The notes under the pieces: generated by a model
What the model was told of the DNA's origin: nothing
Database searches by the model: none
Seen by the model: the letters and a program-made list of their open reading frames with translations, nothing else
From: RGIG2206 sp045577615
GTDB lineage: Bacteria > Bacillota > Clostridia > Oscillospirales > Acutalibacteraceae
Direction: 5' to 3'
Length of the DNA: 64,000 nucleotides
Assembly: GCA_045577615.1 (NCBI GenBank)
Contig: JAZNIT010000047.1
Location: 7,979 to 71,978 of the forward strand
Position numbers and translations under genes: made by a program
Shown here: in pieces, positions 9,135-18,048 of the stretch
Position numbering within the stretch: position 1 is the first letter of the stretch
Layout: every line of letters starts with the position of its first letter

Positions 9135-10421
9135 TTAAATCTCACCAAATTTATTCATTACCAAGCCGGTGATAAGCTTGGGATAGAAATAGGTGGATTT
9201 TTGAGGCATCTTCTCACCTGCGGCGGCTACGTCGCGGATTTCGCTGACGCGGGTGGGGTTCATTACAAAGCAACAGTTGGCCTCGCCGTTATCAACGGCG
9301 GCAACAGCCTCGGCAGCGTCACGGGTGTAGGTGAGGTTAATCTGCTTTGCCATATTTTCTTTATCAATGCCCATAGCTCTTTCAAGCACGAGGGTATGAA
9401 GAACGTTAACGTCAAGACCCTTTAGAGCGGCGCTGCAATCGGCACAGACGGTGTCAAGCTCGGATGTGTCGTTGAGGGTGAGCATATACCACTTGTTGGC
9501 GCCCACATAGTATGCAAAGGCAGTTTTGCCCTGCTCGTAGGCTGCTTTAAGTGCAGGCAGCATATTCTCCGCACCGATTTGCTCAGCAATATCAAAGCTC
9601 TTTTGGCAAGCGGCAAGAACGGTTGATTGGTCATAATCGGCTACACCGCGAACAATTCTGTGGGTGGGAAAAACAACAAGACCGTCACTCTCCATAGCCA
9701 CAAGCATCATCATAACGAAGTCGCAGGCGTCGCCCTCCACAGCCTTGCCCTGCTCGCGCAGATGGTTGCGGAAGTTGATGGAGGTTTCATATCTGTGGTG
9801 ACCGTCGGCAATGTAAAGCTTGCGCGCATCAAACTGCTTGCACAGAGCGGCACACTCGGCCTTGTCGGTAACAATCCACAAGCTGTGGGTTACACCGTCG
9901 CCGTCGGTGAAGCACTGCACGGGCTCACCTGCTGAAAGGCGGTCGATGTTGGCAGAGGTGGCGCCGCCCTCGTCGTTATAGAGGGAGTAAATCTGACTGA
10001 AGTTGCACATGGTGGCATTCATAAGATTGAAGCGGTCAGCCTTTGCCTTTGACAAGGTTTCCTCATGAGGGAGAACAATGCCCTTTGAAAATTCTTCGAT
10101 GTGGACGCGAGCAATTATGCCTTTGAACTCATACTCTTTGCCGTCGACGGTGAAGCGCTCGCCGTAGATGTAGAGGGCCTCGTCACGGTCGGTTGCCAGA
10201 GCTCCGTCGGCCAAAAAGCCCTTGAGGGTTTGGGCGGCGGTGGCATAGCAGTCCTCACCTTCGCGAGGAAGCTCCAAACGGATGATGTTGTGCTCATTTT
10301 GTGCGATGTATGCAAGGCGCTCAGCCTCGCTGATAATATCGTAAGGGGGGCAGCAAAGTTGTGATATTTCGCCTGCTTTGGGTGTGAAACGCAATGCGCC
10401 AAAGGGTTTGATTTGTGCCAT
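9135..10421 (-). CDS. DUF1015 family protein
   Basis: 428 residues, full length for the DUF1015 family. Typical signatures are IKPFGALRFTP at the N-terminus, CCPPYDIIS, and ADGHHRYET near residue 200. The family has been linked to serine kinase SerK and ParB/Srx-like folds, but the role in clostridia is not settled. A GTG at 10430 gives the longest frame but lies inside the GGAGTG ribosome site; the ATG at 10421 (MAQIKPFG) is the better start. It has its own promoter at 10456-10484 and probably carries the small membrane protein gene downstream on the same transcript. Confidence 0.85.
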   Translation of the reverse strand: MAQIKPFGALRFTPKAGEISQLCCPPYDIISEAERLAYIAQNEHNIIRLELPREGEDCYATAAQTLKGFLADGALATDRDEALYIYGERFTVDGKEYEFKGIIARVHIEEFSKGIVLPHEETLSKAKADRFNLMNATMCNFSQIYSLYNDEGGATSANIDRLSAGEPVQCFTDGDGVTHSLWIVTDKAECAALCKQFDARKLYIADGHHRYETSINFRNHLREQGKAVEGDACDFVMMMLVAMESDGLVVFPTHRIVRGVADYDQSTVLAACQKSFDIAEQIGAENMLPALKAAYEQGKTAFAYYVGANKWYMLTLNDTSELDTVCADCSAALKGLDVNVLHTLVLERAMGIDKENMAKQINLTYTRDAAEAVAAVDNGEANCCFVMNPTRVSEIRDVAAAGEKMPQKSTYFYPKLITGLVMNKFGEI

Positions 10422-10455
10422 AATAATCACTCCATACAGTTTATTTATACGGTTA

Positions 10456-10484
10456 ATTTTATTCTATATAAGCGGTCAAGTCAA
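10456..10484 (-). promoter_or_regulatory. Promoter of the DUF1015 gene
   Basis: Minus-strand TTGACT (10479-10484), a 17-base spacer and TAAAAT (10456-10461), placed about 35 bases upstream of the ATG at 10421. Confidence 0.7.
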
Positions 10485-10514
10485 GAGGCAATCGGTTTAT
10501 TTTTGAAAGAATGA

Positions 10515-10553
10515 GAAAAACCACCCAAATCACTTTGGATTGGGTGGTTTTTG
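10515..10553 (-). terminator. Terminator of the MarR/ABC exporter operon
   Basis: AAAAACCACCCAA and TTGGGTGGTTTTT flank an 11-base loop. The hairpin stands between the end of the ABC operon (10579) and the DUF1015 promoter, so it ends the minus-strand ABC transcript. Confidence 0.8.
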
Positions 10554-10578
10554 GGTTGATGTTATTAATCTTTCTCCT

Positions 10579-12378
10579 TTAATTAAACTGCGAATAATAT
10601 AACGAATAATAAAAGCCACCTTGATTTATAAGTTCGTTATGGTTGCCCTGCTCTATAATTGCGCCATCCTTTACCACCAAAATAGTATATGCTTTTTGAA
10701 TGGTTGAAAGTCGGTGGGCAATGATAAAGCAGGTTTTATTTTCCATAAGAGCGGTCATTGCGTTTTGAATTTGTATCTCGGTGCGAGAGTCAACGTTTGA
10801 GGTAGCCTCGTCCAGAATTAGTATGGGCGCCTTTGAAAGAAAGGCACGGGCAATGGTGATAAGCTGTTTTTGGCCCTTTGAGATGTTTACGCCGTCATCC
10901 GAAAGCAGGGTGTTATACCCTTCGGGTAAGCTTTCGATAAAGGTGTCAATCTTGGCGGCCTTGGCGGCCTCGTATACCTCGTCGGGTGTTGCATCCTCTC
11001 TGCCGTAGACAATGTTATCATATATCGTACCGCAGAAAAGCCACGTGTCCTGAAGCACCATATTAAAGGCAAGGCGCAAGTCCGAACGCTTTAATTCCAC
11101 CGACGGTATGCCGTCTATCAGAATTTCGCCGCTGTTAATATCGTAAAACCGCATAAGCAAATTGATAATGGTGGTTTTGCCTGCACCCGTAGGGCCAACT
11201 ATTGCCACCGTTTGTCCCTTTTTGGCGTTTACCGATAGGTTTTTTAACACGGTTTTTTCCGGGGTATAACCGAAGGTTACGTTGTTAAGCACGACGTCGC
11301 CTTGAACGGTTTTGAGTTCTTTTGCATCCTTTACGTCTTCCTTTTCGGGATTTTCATCAAGAATAGCAAACACGCGCTCTGCCGCAGAAAATGCCGACTG
11401 AATTTCGTGAAGGATATTGGAAAACTCGTTTATGGGGCCTGCAAACTTTCTTGAATACTGCACGAACTGTGCCACACCGCCCAGGGTGATGAAAAATGCA
11501 GATGCGGCAAGAATGGTGCCGTTTTGCGAGAACATATAGAGAATTCCGCCCATAATCGCTACGAGAGTCAGCGAAATATTGTTGATAAGGTTTATGGTCG
11601 GGAAAAGCAATGCGGCATTATACTCTGCCTTGTAGAAGGCATCCATCGCTTCGTCGTTTATTTTGTTAAACTGTGCCGAAACAACCTCTTCGGAACCGTA
11701 TGCAGAAATGGTGCGAGAACCGGTCAGCATCTCTTCTGCAAAGCCGTTCAGCTCGCCGTATTTTTTGGCACGCTTTGAAAACAGAGGCCGCACCTTTTTT
11801 GAGCGGTAGCGCGTGAAAAGCAGTGATGCCGGAACGGTTAAAACGAATATCAGTATCATTGGCTTTGATATCTGCCACATAAAAATCAACGAGCCGACAA
11901 CGGTATAAAGGCTGGTCATTATTTGAATTAAATCGTGGGAAAGAGTGCTGTTTATAGTGTCGATATCGTAGGACAGGTGGCTGATGATATCGCCTGTTGC
12001 GTGGGTGTCAAAATAATTAACGGGAAGAGTGGTTAGCTTTTCGAACACCTGCTTTCGCATTTTGTAAATAATTCTTTGGCTTAGTTGTATCATAACAACC
12101 GAAAGGACATATGAAAGCAGTGCAGATACTACGTAGCAGCCGAGCATATATCCGATGTTTTTCCATACAGTCGGGAAATCCACACCGCTTGAAAACTCGA
12201 TGGCATCAATGGCCGCTCCCGAGTATCTGGGGCCCAAAAGTGACAACTGGTTTGCTCCAAGGGTTAAGAGCAGCGCTATTATAAACAACGGCCATTGCTG
12301 CAGCACATATTTGCTGAGCCTGAAAAATACCTTTTTGGATTTTTTGCCTTTTTTGTTTTTTTCACTCAAGGAAAGCAC
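10579..12378 (-). CDS. ABC exporter half-transporter, canonical ATP site subunit
   Basis: 599 residues: an N-terminal six-helix membrane domain (~30-320) fused to an ATPase domain (~360-595). Motifs are Walker A GPTGAGKTT, signature ISKGQ (not LSGGQ), Walker B ILILDEATSNVD with the catalytic Glu present, and the H-loop IAHRLS with its His. Partner of the gene upstream, which shows the opposite pattern (see findings). The frame opens with GTG at 12378, overlapping the upstream stop by 17 bases; a TTG at 12369 is an alternative start. The order marR - ABC - ABC with overlapping ends points to a MarR-regulated drug or peptide exporter. The substrate cannot be read from sequence. Confidence 0.88.
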   Translation of the reverse strand: MLSLSEKNKKGKKSKKVFFRLSKYVLQQWPLFIIALLLTLGANQLSLLGPRYSGAAIDAIEFSSGVDFPTVWKNIGYMLGCYVVSALLSYVLSVVMIQLSQRIIYKMRKQVFEKLTTLPVNYFDTHATGDIISHLSYDIDTINSTLSHDLIQIMTSLYTVVGSLIFMWQISKPMILIFVLTVPASLLFTRYRSKKVRPLFSKRAKKYGELNGFAEEMLTGSRTISAYGSEEVVSAQFNKINDEAMDAFYKAEYNAALLFPTINLINNISLTLVAIMGGILYMFSQNGTILAASAFFITLGGVAQFVQYSRKFAGPINEFSNILHEIQSAFSAAERVFAILDENPEKEDVKDAKELKTVQGDVVLNNVTFGYTPEKTVLKNLSVNAKKGQTVAIVGPTGAGKTTIINLLMRFYDINSGEILIDGIPSVELKRSDLRLAFNMVLQDTWLFCGTIYDNIVYGREDATPDEVYEAAKAAKIDTFIESLPEGYNTLLSDDGVNISKGQKQLITIARAFLSKAPILILDEATSNVDSRTEIQIQNAMTALMENKTCFIIAHRLSTIQKAYTILVVKDGAIIEQGNHNELINQGGFYYSLYYSQFN

Positions 12379-14080
12379 CCCCCATCTGAGAATCGCTTAT
12401 CTCTTTATACTCGGCGCAGTTTTCAATCAGCTCTTCGTGCTTGCCGCAGCCGATAATCTCGCCGTTATCAACAACAAGAATAAGGTCGCAATTTTTAACC
12501 GAGCTCACTCGCTGTGCAATAGTTATAACGGTGGAATCGGGGATGTCTTTTGCAAGCGCTCCACGTAAATTGGCATCGGTTTTGTAGTCCAGCGCCGACG
12601 AAGAATCGTCAAGAATAAGTATATCGGGGTGTCCTGCTATGGCACGTGAAATAAGCAGTCTTTGGCGTTGACCGCCCGAAAGATTGGTGCCGCCCGTTGT
12701 AACCTTGTGGGAATATCCGTCTGAAAAGGAGGAGATGTATTCGTGGGCCTGTGCGGTTTTTGCCGCTGCGACCACCTCTTCACTTGTGATATTACGGCCA
12801 AATCGGATGTTTTCTTCTATGGTGTCTGCATGGATAAAATCGTTTTGGAATACTACACCAAACATGGCGGTAAGCTCATCCTTGGAATAAGAACGGATAT
12901 CTTTTCCGTCAATGCGAACTGTGCCCGAATCGGCGTCGTAAAAGCGCATCAGCAGGCGTAAGATGGTGGATTTTCCGCTTCCGGTGGCACCGATGATACC
13001 AAGGGATTCCCCTCGTTTTAATGCAAAGGATATATCTTTTAGGTTGTTCTTTTTGCCCAAATACGAAAAGTTTACCTTTTCAAAGCAAATATGATAGGCT
13101 GCGTCACCCTTGCCGTCATCAGGGATAACTGTAAGCTCGTTTCGTTCTTCCATAACCCCTGAAATTCGTTTGGCAGAGGCGGCGCATTTTGTATACATAA
13201 CAAACATACGGGAGAGCGACATCATTGCCATAGATATAAGCGTGAAATATTGCATAAATGCAATAACTGTTGTTGCGGATGACGTTTTGTTAGCTACAAA
13301 AAAGGCGCTGAAGGCTACAACCGCGACAATTCCGATATTCATAAGCAGCGTCATAATCGGATTGACAACGCCCATAATTATGCCTGCTTTTGCCTCGTTT
13401 TTGCGAAGCGCAATATTAGCCTTATCGTAACGGGAGTTTTCGTAATCAACCTTTGACAGTGCCTTTATAACGCGAATGCCTTGAGCATCCTCACGAACCA
13501 CTCTGACCATACCGTCCACCGATTGTTGAACGGTTGAGTAAAGCGGAACACCCCTTTTTGAAATGCTGTAAACCACGATAAAAATAAGGGGCAGAGTTGC
13601 AATCATAACAAGGGCTAATTTTCTGTCCATTACAAGTGTTATGAGCGAGCCGCCAAGCAAAAGAATGGGGGCGCGTATGCCCATTCTTTGCATCATACCG
13701 ATAAAATTCTGCACGTTGTAGGTGTCAGAGGTGATTCTTGATTCCAGCGACGGGATGGTGAATCTGTCAATACTTCTTGCCGAGAGACGGAGTGTTCGTG
13801 AAAACAGCTCTTTTCTCATACGGGTTGAGAATATCATTGTGGTTTTGGCCGCCATTCGGTTGGCAATGATATTGCCAAGTGCTGCAATTACGGCGCAAAT
13901 CGCCATAAGAATGCCGAAGAATAAAATGCGGCTTATGCTGCCTGTTTCGATCACGTTTTCTAAGATGTAGCTTAGTAAAAACGGAATGATAAGCTCGGCA
14001 ACTGTGCCGATGATTTTTATTGCTGTGCCTGCCGCTATACGAGAGCGCAGAGGCTTTAAAAATTCAAATACCCACTTCAT
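12362..14080 (-). CDS. ABC exporter half-transporter, degenerate ATP site subunit
   Basis: 572 residues, membrane domain (~10-310) plus ATPase (~335-570). Walker A GATGSGKST and signature LSGGQRQR are intact. Walker B reads ILILDDSSSALD, so the catalytic Glu is Asp, and the H-loop reads IAQRVS with Gln in place of His. By family knowledge this marks the non-hydrolysing site of a heterodimeric exporter such as TM287/288 or BmrC/BmrD. The ATG overlaps the marR stop (ATGA, 14077-14080) and the gene overlaps its partner at the other end, so the two subunits are made together. Confidence 0.9.
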   Translation of the reverse strand: MKWVFEFLKPLRSRIAAGTAIKIIGTVAELIIPFLLSYILENVIETGSISRILFFGILMAICAVIAALGNIIANRMAAKTTMIFSTRMRKELFSRTLRLSARSIDRFTIPSLESRITSDTYNVQNFIGMMQRMGIRAPILLLGGSLITLVMDRKLALVMIATLPLIFIVVYSISKRGVPLYSTVQQSVDGMVRVVREDAQGIRVIKALSKVDYENSRYDKANIALRKNEAKAGIIMGVVNPIMTLLMNIGIVAVVAFSAFFVANKTSSATTVIAFMQYFTLISMAMMSLSRMFVMYTKCAASAKRISGVMEERNELTVIPDDGKGDAAYHICFEKVNFSYLGKKNNLKDISFALKRGESLGIIGATGSGKSTILRLLMRFYDADSGTVRIDGKDIRSYSKDELTAMFGVVFQNDFIHADTIEENIRFGRNITSEEVVAAAKTAQAHEYISSFSDGYSHKVTTGGTNLSGGQRQRLLISRAIAGHPDILILDDSSSALDYKTDANLRGALAKDIPDSTVITIAQRVSSVKNCDLILVVDNGEIIGCGKHEELIENCAEYKEISDSQMGGAFLE

Positions 14081-14517
14081 TTGCTTTCCTCTTGGCTTTC
14101 CATAATCTCTCTTGCCTTTGTTTCCATCTGTTGCAAAACCTCATTAAAAACTTCAAGTCTGTTTTGCGGTATGCCTTCGGACAGCAATGACATCCAATCC
14201 ATTGATGCCGCCTTGATTTCGGGCAGAACTGCCAGCATCTTTTCGGTTGGATAAACCGAAAACTGTCGCTTGTCGCTAGGTAACGATTTTCTTAAAATAT
14301 ATCCATTCTCTTCCAGGCAATTAAGATTTCTGGCAACGGTGCTTTTGTTCACACAAAGGTCTTTCGCAATCTCTTCCTGTGAGCGGCCGGGCTCTCGGCA
14401 AATGCAAAGCACGTAAGAATAATGGCCGCTTTGCAGGTCATTTGCGGAGATTTTGCCGTGTCTGTAAACGGCTTGAGAACGACTTATGTTGTTAAGTGTT
14501 TTCATAAATTTCAGCAT
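14077..14517 (-). CDS. MarR family transcriptional regulator
   Basis: 146 residues with a winged helix in the middle: QEEIAKDLCVNKSTVARNL is the recognition helix region and KSLPSDKRQFSVYPTEK the wing. By family knowledge it binds a palindrome as a dimer and is released by small ligands. It is the first gene of the operon with the two ABC half-transporters (4-base overlap). Palindromic sites immediately downstream of its -10 box suggest autorepression. The ATG at 14517 has GAGGT seven bases upstream. Confidence 0.9.
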   Translation of the reverse strand: MLKFMKTLNNISRSQAVYRHGKISANDLQSGHYSYVLCICREPGRSQEEIAKDLCVNKSTVARNLNCLEENGYILRKSLPSDKRQFSVYPTEKMLAVLPEIKAASMDWMSLLSEGIPQNRLEVFNEVLQQMETKAREIMESQEESK

Positions 14518-14540
14518 AATCTATACCTCAATAAAAATTA

Positions 14541-14599
14541 GTTGCACAAGAAACTGTTGCGTATGCAACTATTATAGCAGATTGTCACAATTAAGTCAA
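14541..14599 (-). promoter_or_regulatory. marR/ABC promoter with palindromic operators
   Basis: Minus-strand TTGACT (14594-14599), a 17-base spacer and TATAAT (14571-14576). Overlapping the expected start point is a perfect palindrome GTTGCGTATGCAAC (14556-14569). A degenerate second copy follows, with GTTGCAC at 14541-14547 facing AGAAAC-type halves. This is the expected place for a MarR dimer to block transcription. The operator assignment is inferred from symmetry and position. Confidence 0.7.
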
Positions 14600-14612
14600 C
14601 GGGGGGGTGTTT

Positions 14613-14744
14613 GTGAGCCTTGCTTTTTTGATAGGGCTGTGCTACTATGAGATTGATGGTAAGATGTTTTATAAGAAAAAATTTGAGCTTGCGGCATTTG
14701 AGGCAAAGATTGCGGCCAATAACCGCGTGGTAGATTTGCCTTGA
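14613..14744 (+). CDS. Possible 43-residue small ORF (doubtful)
   Basis: A GTG-started frame encoding VSLAFLIGLCYYEIDGKMFY and a basic stretch, ending at TGA 14742-14744. A G-rich run (14601-14607) could act as a ribosome site but no promoter is visible. It begins just behind the marR -35 box and may be a gene remnant. Listed because it is the only readable frame in an otherwise gene-free 300 bases. Confidence 0.2.
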   Translation: MSLAFLIGLCYYEIDGKMFYKKKFELAAFEAKIAANNRVVDLP

Positions 14745-14776
14745 TTTGACAATTTATCCGAGCCGTCATTCTTTCG

Positions 14777-14805
14777 TTTACTTTTAAAACATATTATGAT
14801 ATAAT
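14777..14805 (+). promoter_or_regulatory. Promoter of the GH3 beta-glucosidase gene
   Basis: TTTACT (14777-14782), a 17-base spacer and a perfect TATAAT (14800-14805), about 30 bases before the ATG at 14837. Confidence 0.65.
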
Positions 14806-14836
14806 AATGTTAATTTTTGAAAAAGGAGCGTTCCTT

Positions 14837-16999
14837 ATGACAAATATTTATGAACTGTTACAGCAAATGACCATCGATGAAAAGATCGGTCAATTGGCGC
14901 AATATAACGCCAACGTTTTTCACGAAACCGATGCAGACATAACCGGTCCCGCCATCCAGTTGGGGCTAAAAAAAGAAGATGTAAGTAAGGTGGGCAGTTG
15001 TCTGAACTTCCAAAGTGTGGACGAAATGCGTGCCATTCAGGAGCGCCATTTGGCGGAGGACCGCAACAAGATCCCCATGCTCTTTATGATGGATGTCATT
15101 CACGGCTATCGCACCATTTTTCCCATTCCGCTAGCCTTGGGATGTTCGTTTGATACGGATTTGGTGGAAGAGTGCAGCAAAATGGCGGCAAAGGAAGCCT
15201 CGGCCAACGGCATTCAAGTTACCTTTACCCCTATGGTGGACTACGTTCGTGATGCACGATGGGGCCGCGTAATGGAAACCTGCGGCGAGGAGCCCATGCT
15301 CAATTCTATGATGGGTGCAGCTCAGGTGCGCGCCTTCCAAGGAGAGGATTTGAAAAATCCCGACACATTGGCCACCTGCGTCAAACATTTTGCCGCTTAC
15401 GGCGGCGCTGAAGCCGGCAGAGATTACAACACCGTAGAGCTGTCTGAGCACGTTTTGCGCGAGTATTATCTGCCTGCCTACAAGGCCTGCATTGATGCGG
15501 GCACCACTATGCTAATGCCATCTTTTAACTCCCTCAACGGTGTTCCCTCCACCGCCAACACCTGGCTGATGAACGACCTTCTCAAAGACGAATGGGGCTT
15601 TGAGGGCGTAGTAATCAGCGACTACAACGCTGTGGGTGAGCTGATCAATCACGGTGTGGCTGAGAACAAAAAAGAGGCAGCCCGTCTTGCCTTTAACTGC
15701 GGCTGCGATATTGAAATGTGCTCCAGCGCCTACTACCACCATTTGAAAGAATGGATTGAGGCAGGCGTATTTACCGAAGAACAGCTGGATAAAGCAGTAC
15801 TGCGGATACTGAAACTTAAAGAGGCTCTCGGTCTGTTTGAAGATCCTTACAGGGATGCCTCGGCCGAAAAAGCCGAAGCCGCCGTACTTACCAAAGAAAA
15901 TCGCGCCCTTGTTCGTCGTGCAGCAGCAGAATGCGCCGTATTGCTGAAAAACGAGGGAGTGCTTCCCTTCTCTAAAGATGTGAAGAAAGTTGCCCTCATC
16001 GGTCCTTTTGCCGACAATCACAGCATCATCGGTTTTTGGGCCTGCAACGGTATAGACGAAGAGAGCATTACAGTTGCCGAGGGTGTCAAAAACGCTCTGC
16101 CTGAGGCAGAGATCACTGTTGTCAAGGGTTGCGGCAACCACCATGGCGATGCCGACGAAAGCGGCTTTGATGCCGCCGTGGCCGCAGCAAAGGATGCAGA
16201 CATCGTTATCCTCTGTTTGGGCGAACCTCAGAATTACAGCGGCGAGGGTAATTGCCGCACCGATTTGCGCCTGCCCGGTGTGCAGGAAAAGTTAGCAGCC
16301 GCTGTTGCCGCTGTTAACCCCAACACTGCCGCCCTGCTGTTTAACGGCCGTCCGTTGGTGCTCACCGAGCTTAACAAAACCGTACCTGCAATATTGGATA
16401 TGTGGTTCCCCGGCACCGAAGGTGGTAATGCAGCGGCTGATCTGCTTTTCGGCGAGGTAAACCCCGCAGGTAAGCTGACTATGTCCTTCCCCAAGGCAAG
16501 CGGTCAGTGCCCCATTTATTACAACCACACCTCCACCGGCCGTGCCAAGAGTGTGAAAAAAGAGGACGTGCATTGCCCCTATTGCTCCAACTACATAGAT
16601 TGCGGCAATATGCCCCTCTTCCCCTTCGGATTCGGCCTGTCTTACAGCGATATTTCCTACGAAGATCTCACTCTGGACAAAGAACAGATCACCGATTCCG
16701 ACACCTTGCAGGTCACCGTTACCGTTAAAAATAATTCTTCCCGCCCCGCCAAGGAGACGGTGCAGCTATATATGAGAGATGTGGTTGCCTCTAACGTGCG
16801 CCCCGTTCAACAGCTCATCGCCTTTGAGAAAACGGAACTTGCGGCAGGCGAAACCAAAAAGATTGTCTTCACCGTCAGCGAGCCGATGCTCCGTTTTTGG
16901 AACAACGAGCAAAAGCACGTTTCCGAAAAGGGCAAATTTACGCTTTCTACCGGATGTGCTGACCGCCTGCTCCACACCAAAGAATTTTATTTGATCTAA
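14837..16999 (+). CDS. Glycoside hydrolase family 3 beta-glucosidase (cytosolic)
   Basis: 720 residues, normal for a GH3 enzyme with (alpha/beta)8, alpha/beta sandwich and C-terminal fibronectin III-like domains. It hydrolyses terminal beta-linked sugars from short oligosaccharides. The catalytic nucleophile is the Asp in GVVISDYNAVGE; substrate residues lie in ARWGRVMETCGEEP and KHFAAYGGAEAGRDYN; the probable acid/base Glu is in YSGEGNCRTDLRLPG. There is no signal peptide, so it acts on imported sugars. The frame could start 10 codons earlier, but AAAGGAG at 14822 fits the ATG at 14837. It is a single-gene unit closed by the terminator at 17004. The exact substrate (gluco-, xylo- or galacto-configured) is not readable. 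Confidence 0.88.
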   Translation: MTNIYELLQQMTIDEKIGQLAQYNANVFHETDADITGPAIQLGLKKEDVSKVGSCLNFQSVDEMRAIQERHLAEDRNKIPMLFMMDVIHGYRTIFPIPLALGCSFDTDLVEECSKMAAKEASANGIQVTFTPMVDYVRDARWGRVMETCGEEPMLNSMMGAAQVRAFQGEDLKNPDTLATCVKHFAAYGGAEAGRDYNTVELSEHVLREYYLPAYKACIDAGTTMLMPSFNSLNGVPSTANTWLMNDLLKDEWGFEGVVISDYNAVGELINHGVAENKKEAARLAFNCGCDIEMCSSAYYHHLKEWIEAGVFTEEQLDKAVLRILKLKEALGLFEDPYRDASAEKAEAAVLTKENRALVRRAAAECAVLLKNEGVLPFSKDVKKVALIGPFADNHSIIGFWACNGIDEESITVAEGVKNALPEAEITVVKGCGNHHGDADESGFDAAVAAAKDADIVILCLGEPQNYSGEGNCRTDLRLPGVQEKLAAAVAAVNPNTAALLFNGRPLVLTELNKTVPAILDMWFPGTEGGNAAADLLFGEVNPAGKLTMSFPKASGQCPIYYNHTSTGRAKSVKKEDVHCPYCSNYIDCGNMPLFPFGFGLSYSDISYEDLTLDKEQITDSDTLQVTVTVKNNSSRPAKETVQLYMRDVVASNVRPVQQLIAFEKTELAAGETKKIVFTVSEPMLRFWNNEQKHVSEKGKFTLSTGCADRLLHTKEFYLI

Positions 17000-17003
17000 A
17001 GCA

Positions 17004-17042
17004 ACACCCCTTGTAATCCACGGATTACAAGGGGTGTTTTTT
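17004..17042. terminator. Bidirectional terminator between the GH3 gene and tetR
   Basis: ACACCCCTTGTAATCC pairs with GGATTACAAGGGGTGT, followed by a T run. It ends the plus-strand GH3 gene and the convergent tetR gene, whose stop codon overlaps the T tract. Confidence 0.9.
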
Positions 17043-17559
17043 ATCGACCTCTGTATTCTTTTTTTATGACCTCTGCCATTTCTTCGGGAGATTCCTGACA
17101 TCCCCCCGAAAGCCATAGCTTAATAATGGCGTTTAGACCGTTTCTAAAAAATTCAATATGATATTTGATGTTACTGTCAATATGTTCTTGTTCGGCTCGT
17201 CTTGTATCATATATCGAAACAAGGTGTTTGTCATCATAACACAGTTTGAAATATGTTTTATAGAAAATCTGATTTTCCTTGATATGTGTAAACATCTTAA
17301 GTGCACCACTACGTTTATTAAAATAATCATAATTGGCAAAAAGATTACTGAACTCATTTTCGAGTTTTTCTCTCGTTTTATCGGCAAGATCGAATATATC
17401 AATGTAGTTTGCATAAAAGGTACTGCGGTTCAATTTTGTCATTTTAATGAGGTCTGAAACAGTAATATCCTTAATTTCGCGGGTTTGAAGTAAATCTACA
17501 AACGCCTTTTCTATTTTCTCTTGTGACTCCCTGCGCCGCTTGTTGTTCTTTACATTCAT
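17041..17559 (-). CDS. TetR/AcrR family transcriptional regulator
   Basis: 172 residues. The N-terminal helix-turn-helix is clear: EKAFVDLLQTREIKDITVSD, then LNRSTFYANY, the family recognition helix. The C-terminal ligand domain is of the DhaS/TetR_C_8 sort, often without a known inducer. It is divergent from the membrane-protein pair at 17680-18827, with which it shares a compact control region, so that pair is the probable target. The gene is AT-rich compared with its neighbours, suggesting accessory origin. Confidence 0.85.
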   Translation of the reverse strand: MNVKNNKRRRESQEKIEKAFVDLLQTREIKDITVSDLIKMTKLNRSTFYANYIDIFDLADKTREKLENEFSNLFANYDYFNKRSGALKMFTHIKENQIFYKTYFKLCYDDKHLVSIYDTRRAEQEHIDSNIKYHIEFFRNGLNAIIKLWLSGGCQESPEEMAEVIKKEYRGR

Positions 17560-17576
17560 AACAATTCTCCATTATT

Positions 17577-17658
17577 CCAACACTTATCGTTTGATTGTTG
17601 ATTGTTTTGCTTTTGCAAAAATATTATACTTTAAATGCAATAAGAATACAAGTGTTGG
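17577..17658. promoter_or_regulatory. Overlapping divergent promoters with 9-bp inverted repeat
   Basis: Plus strand: TTGTTT (17602-17607), 17 bases, TATACT (17625-17630). Minus strand: TTGTAT (17646-17651), 17 bases, TATAAT (17623-17628). The two -10 boxes share four bases, so both promoters cannot be occupied at once. CCAACACTT (17577-17585) and AAGTGTTGG (17650-17658) form a perfect inverted repeat bracketing the region; the right arm touches the tetR -35. Likely TetR operators. Confidence 0.65.
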
Positions 17659-17679
17659 TTTAATGAAAGGAGAATTCAA

Positions 17680-18048
17680 ATGAAAAAGAGTAGTTTTGTT
17701 GCACTCATTATGGGAACTGTAAGTGGGGTGCTTTTTGCACTTGGTATGTGTATGGCACTTCTGCCGGAATGGAACGCTTTTAAAGAAGGCATTATTTTCG
17801 GCGCTATCGGTATCGTGCTTAGCATTATCACGGTGCTTATCTGGTGCAAGATGGAAAACAAGCAGCTGCCGAAAATTAACGGTAAAAATCTTTTCCGTTC
17901 TATTTACGCCGTCATTGCCGCTTTAGTGCTTGGCGTAGGTATGTGTATGTGCCTTGTGTGGGAGCTAATCGTTTGGGGCACACTCGTCGGTTTGCTTGGT
18001 ATCATTATGCTGATTGCCCTCATTCCGATGATTAAAGGTATCAAATGA
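17680..18048 (+). CDS. Small membrane protein, TetR-linked
   Basis: 122 residues with about four hydrophobic helices (9-30, 38-56, 75-94, 97-118) and little else. I do not recognise a named family. Proteins of this kind often sit beside TetR regulators in gut Bacillota. AAAGGAG lies 8 bases before the ATG. Its stop overlaps the next start (ATGA at 18045-18048), so the two products are translationally coupled and probably work together. Function unknown; membrane stress or efflux accessory roles are possible but unsupported. Confidence 0.7.
   Translation: MKKSSFVALIMGTVSGVLFALGMCMALLPEWNAFKEGIIFGAIGIVLSIITVLIWCKMENKQLPKINGKNLFRSIYAVIAALVLGVGMCMCLVWELIVWGTLVGLLGIIMLIALIPMIKGIK

Noticed and set aside
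15512..16144. 210-codon minus-strand frame opposite the GH3 gene
   Set aside because: Antisense shadow of a clearly conserved enzyme gene.
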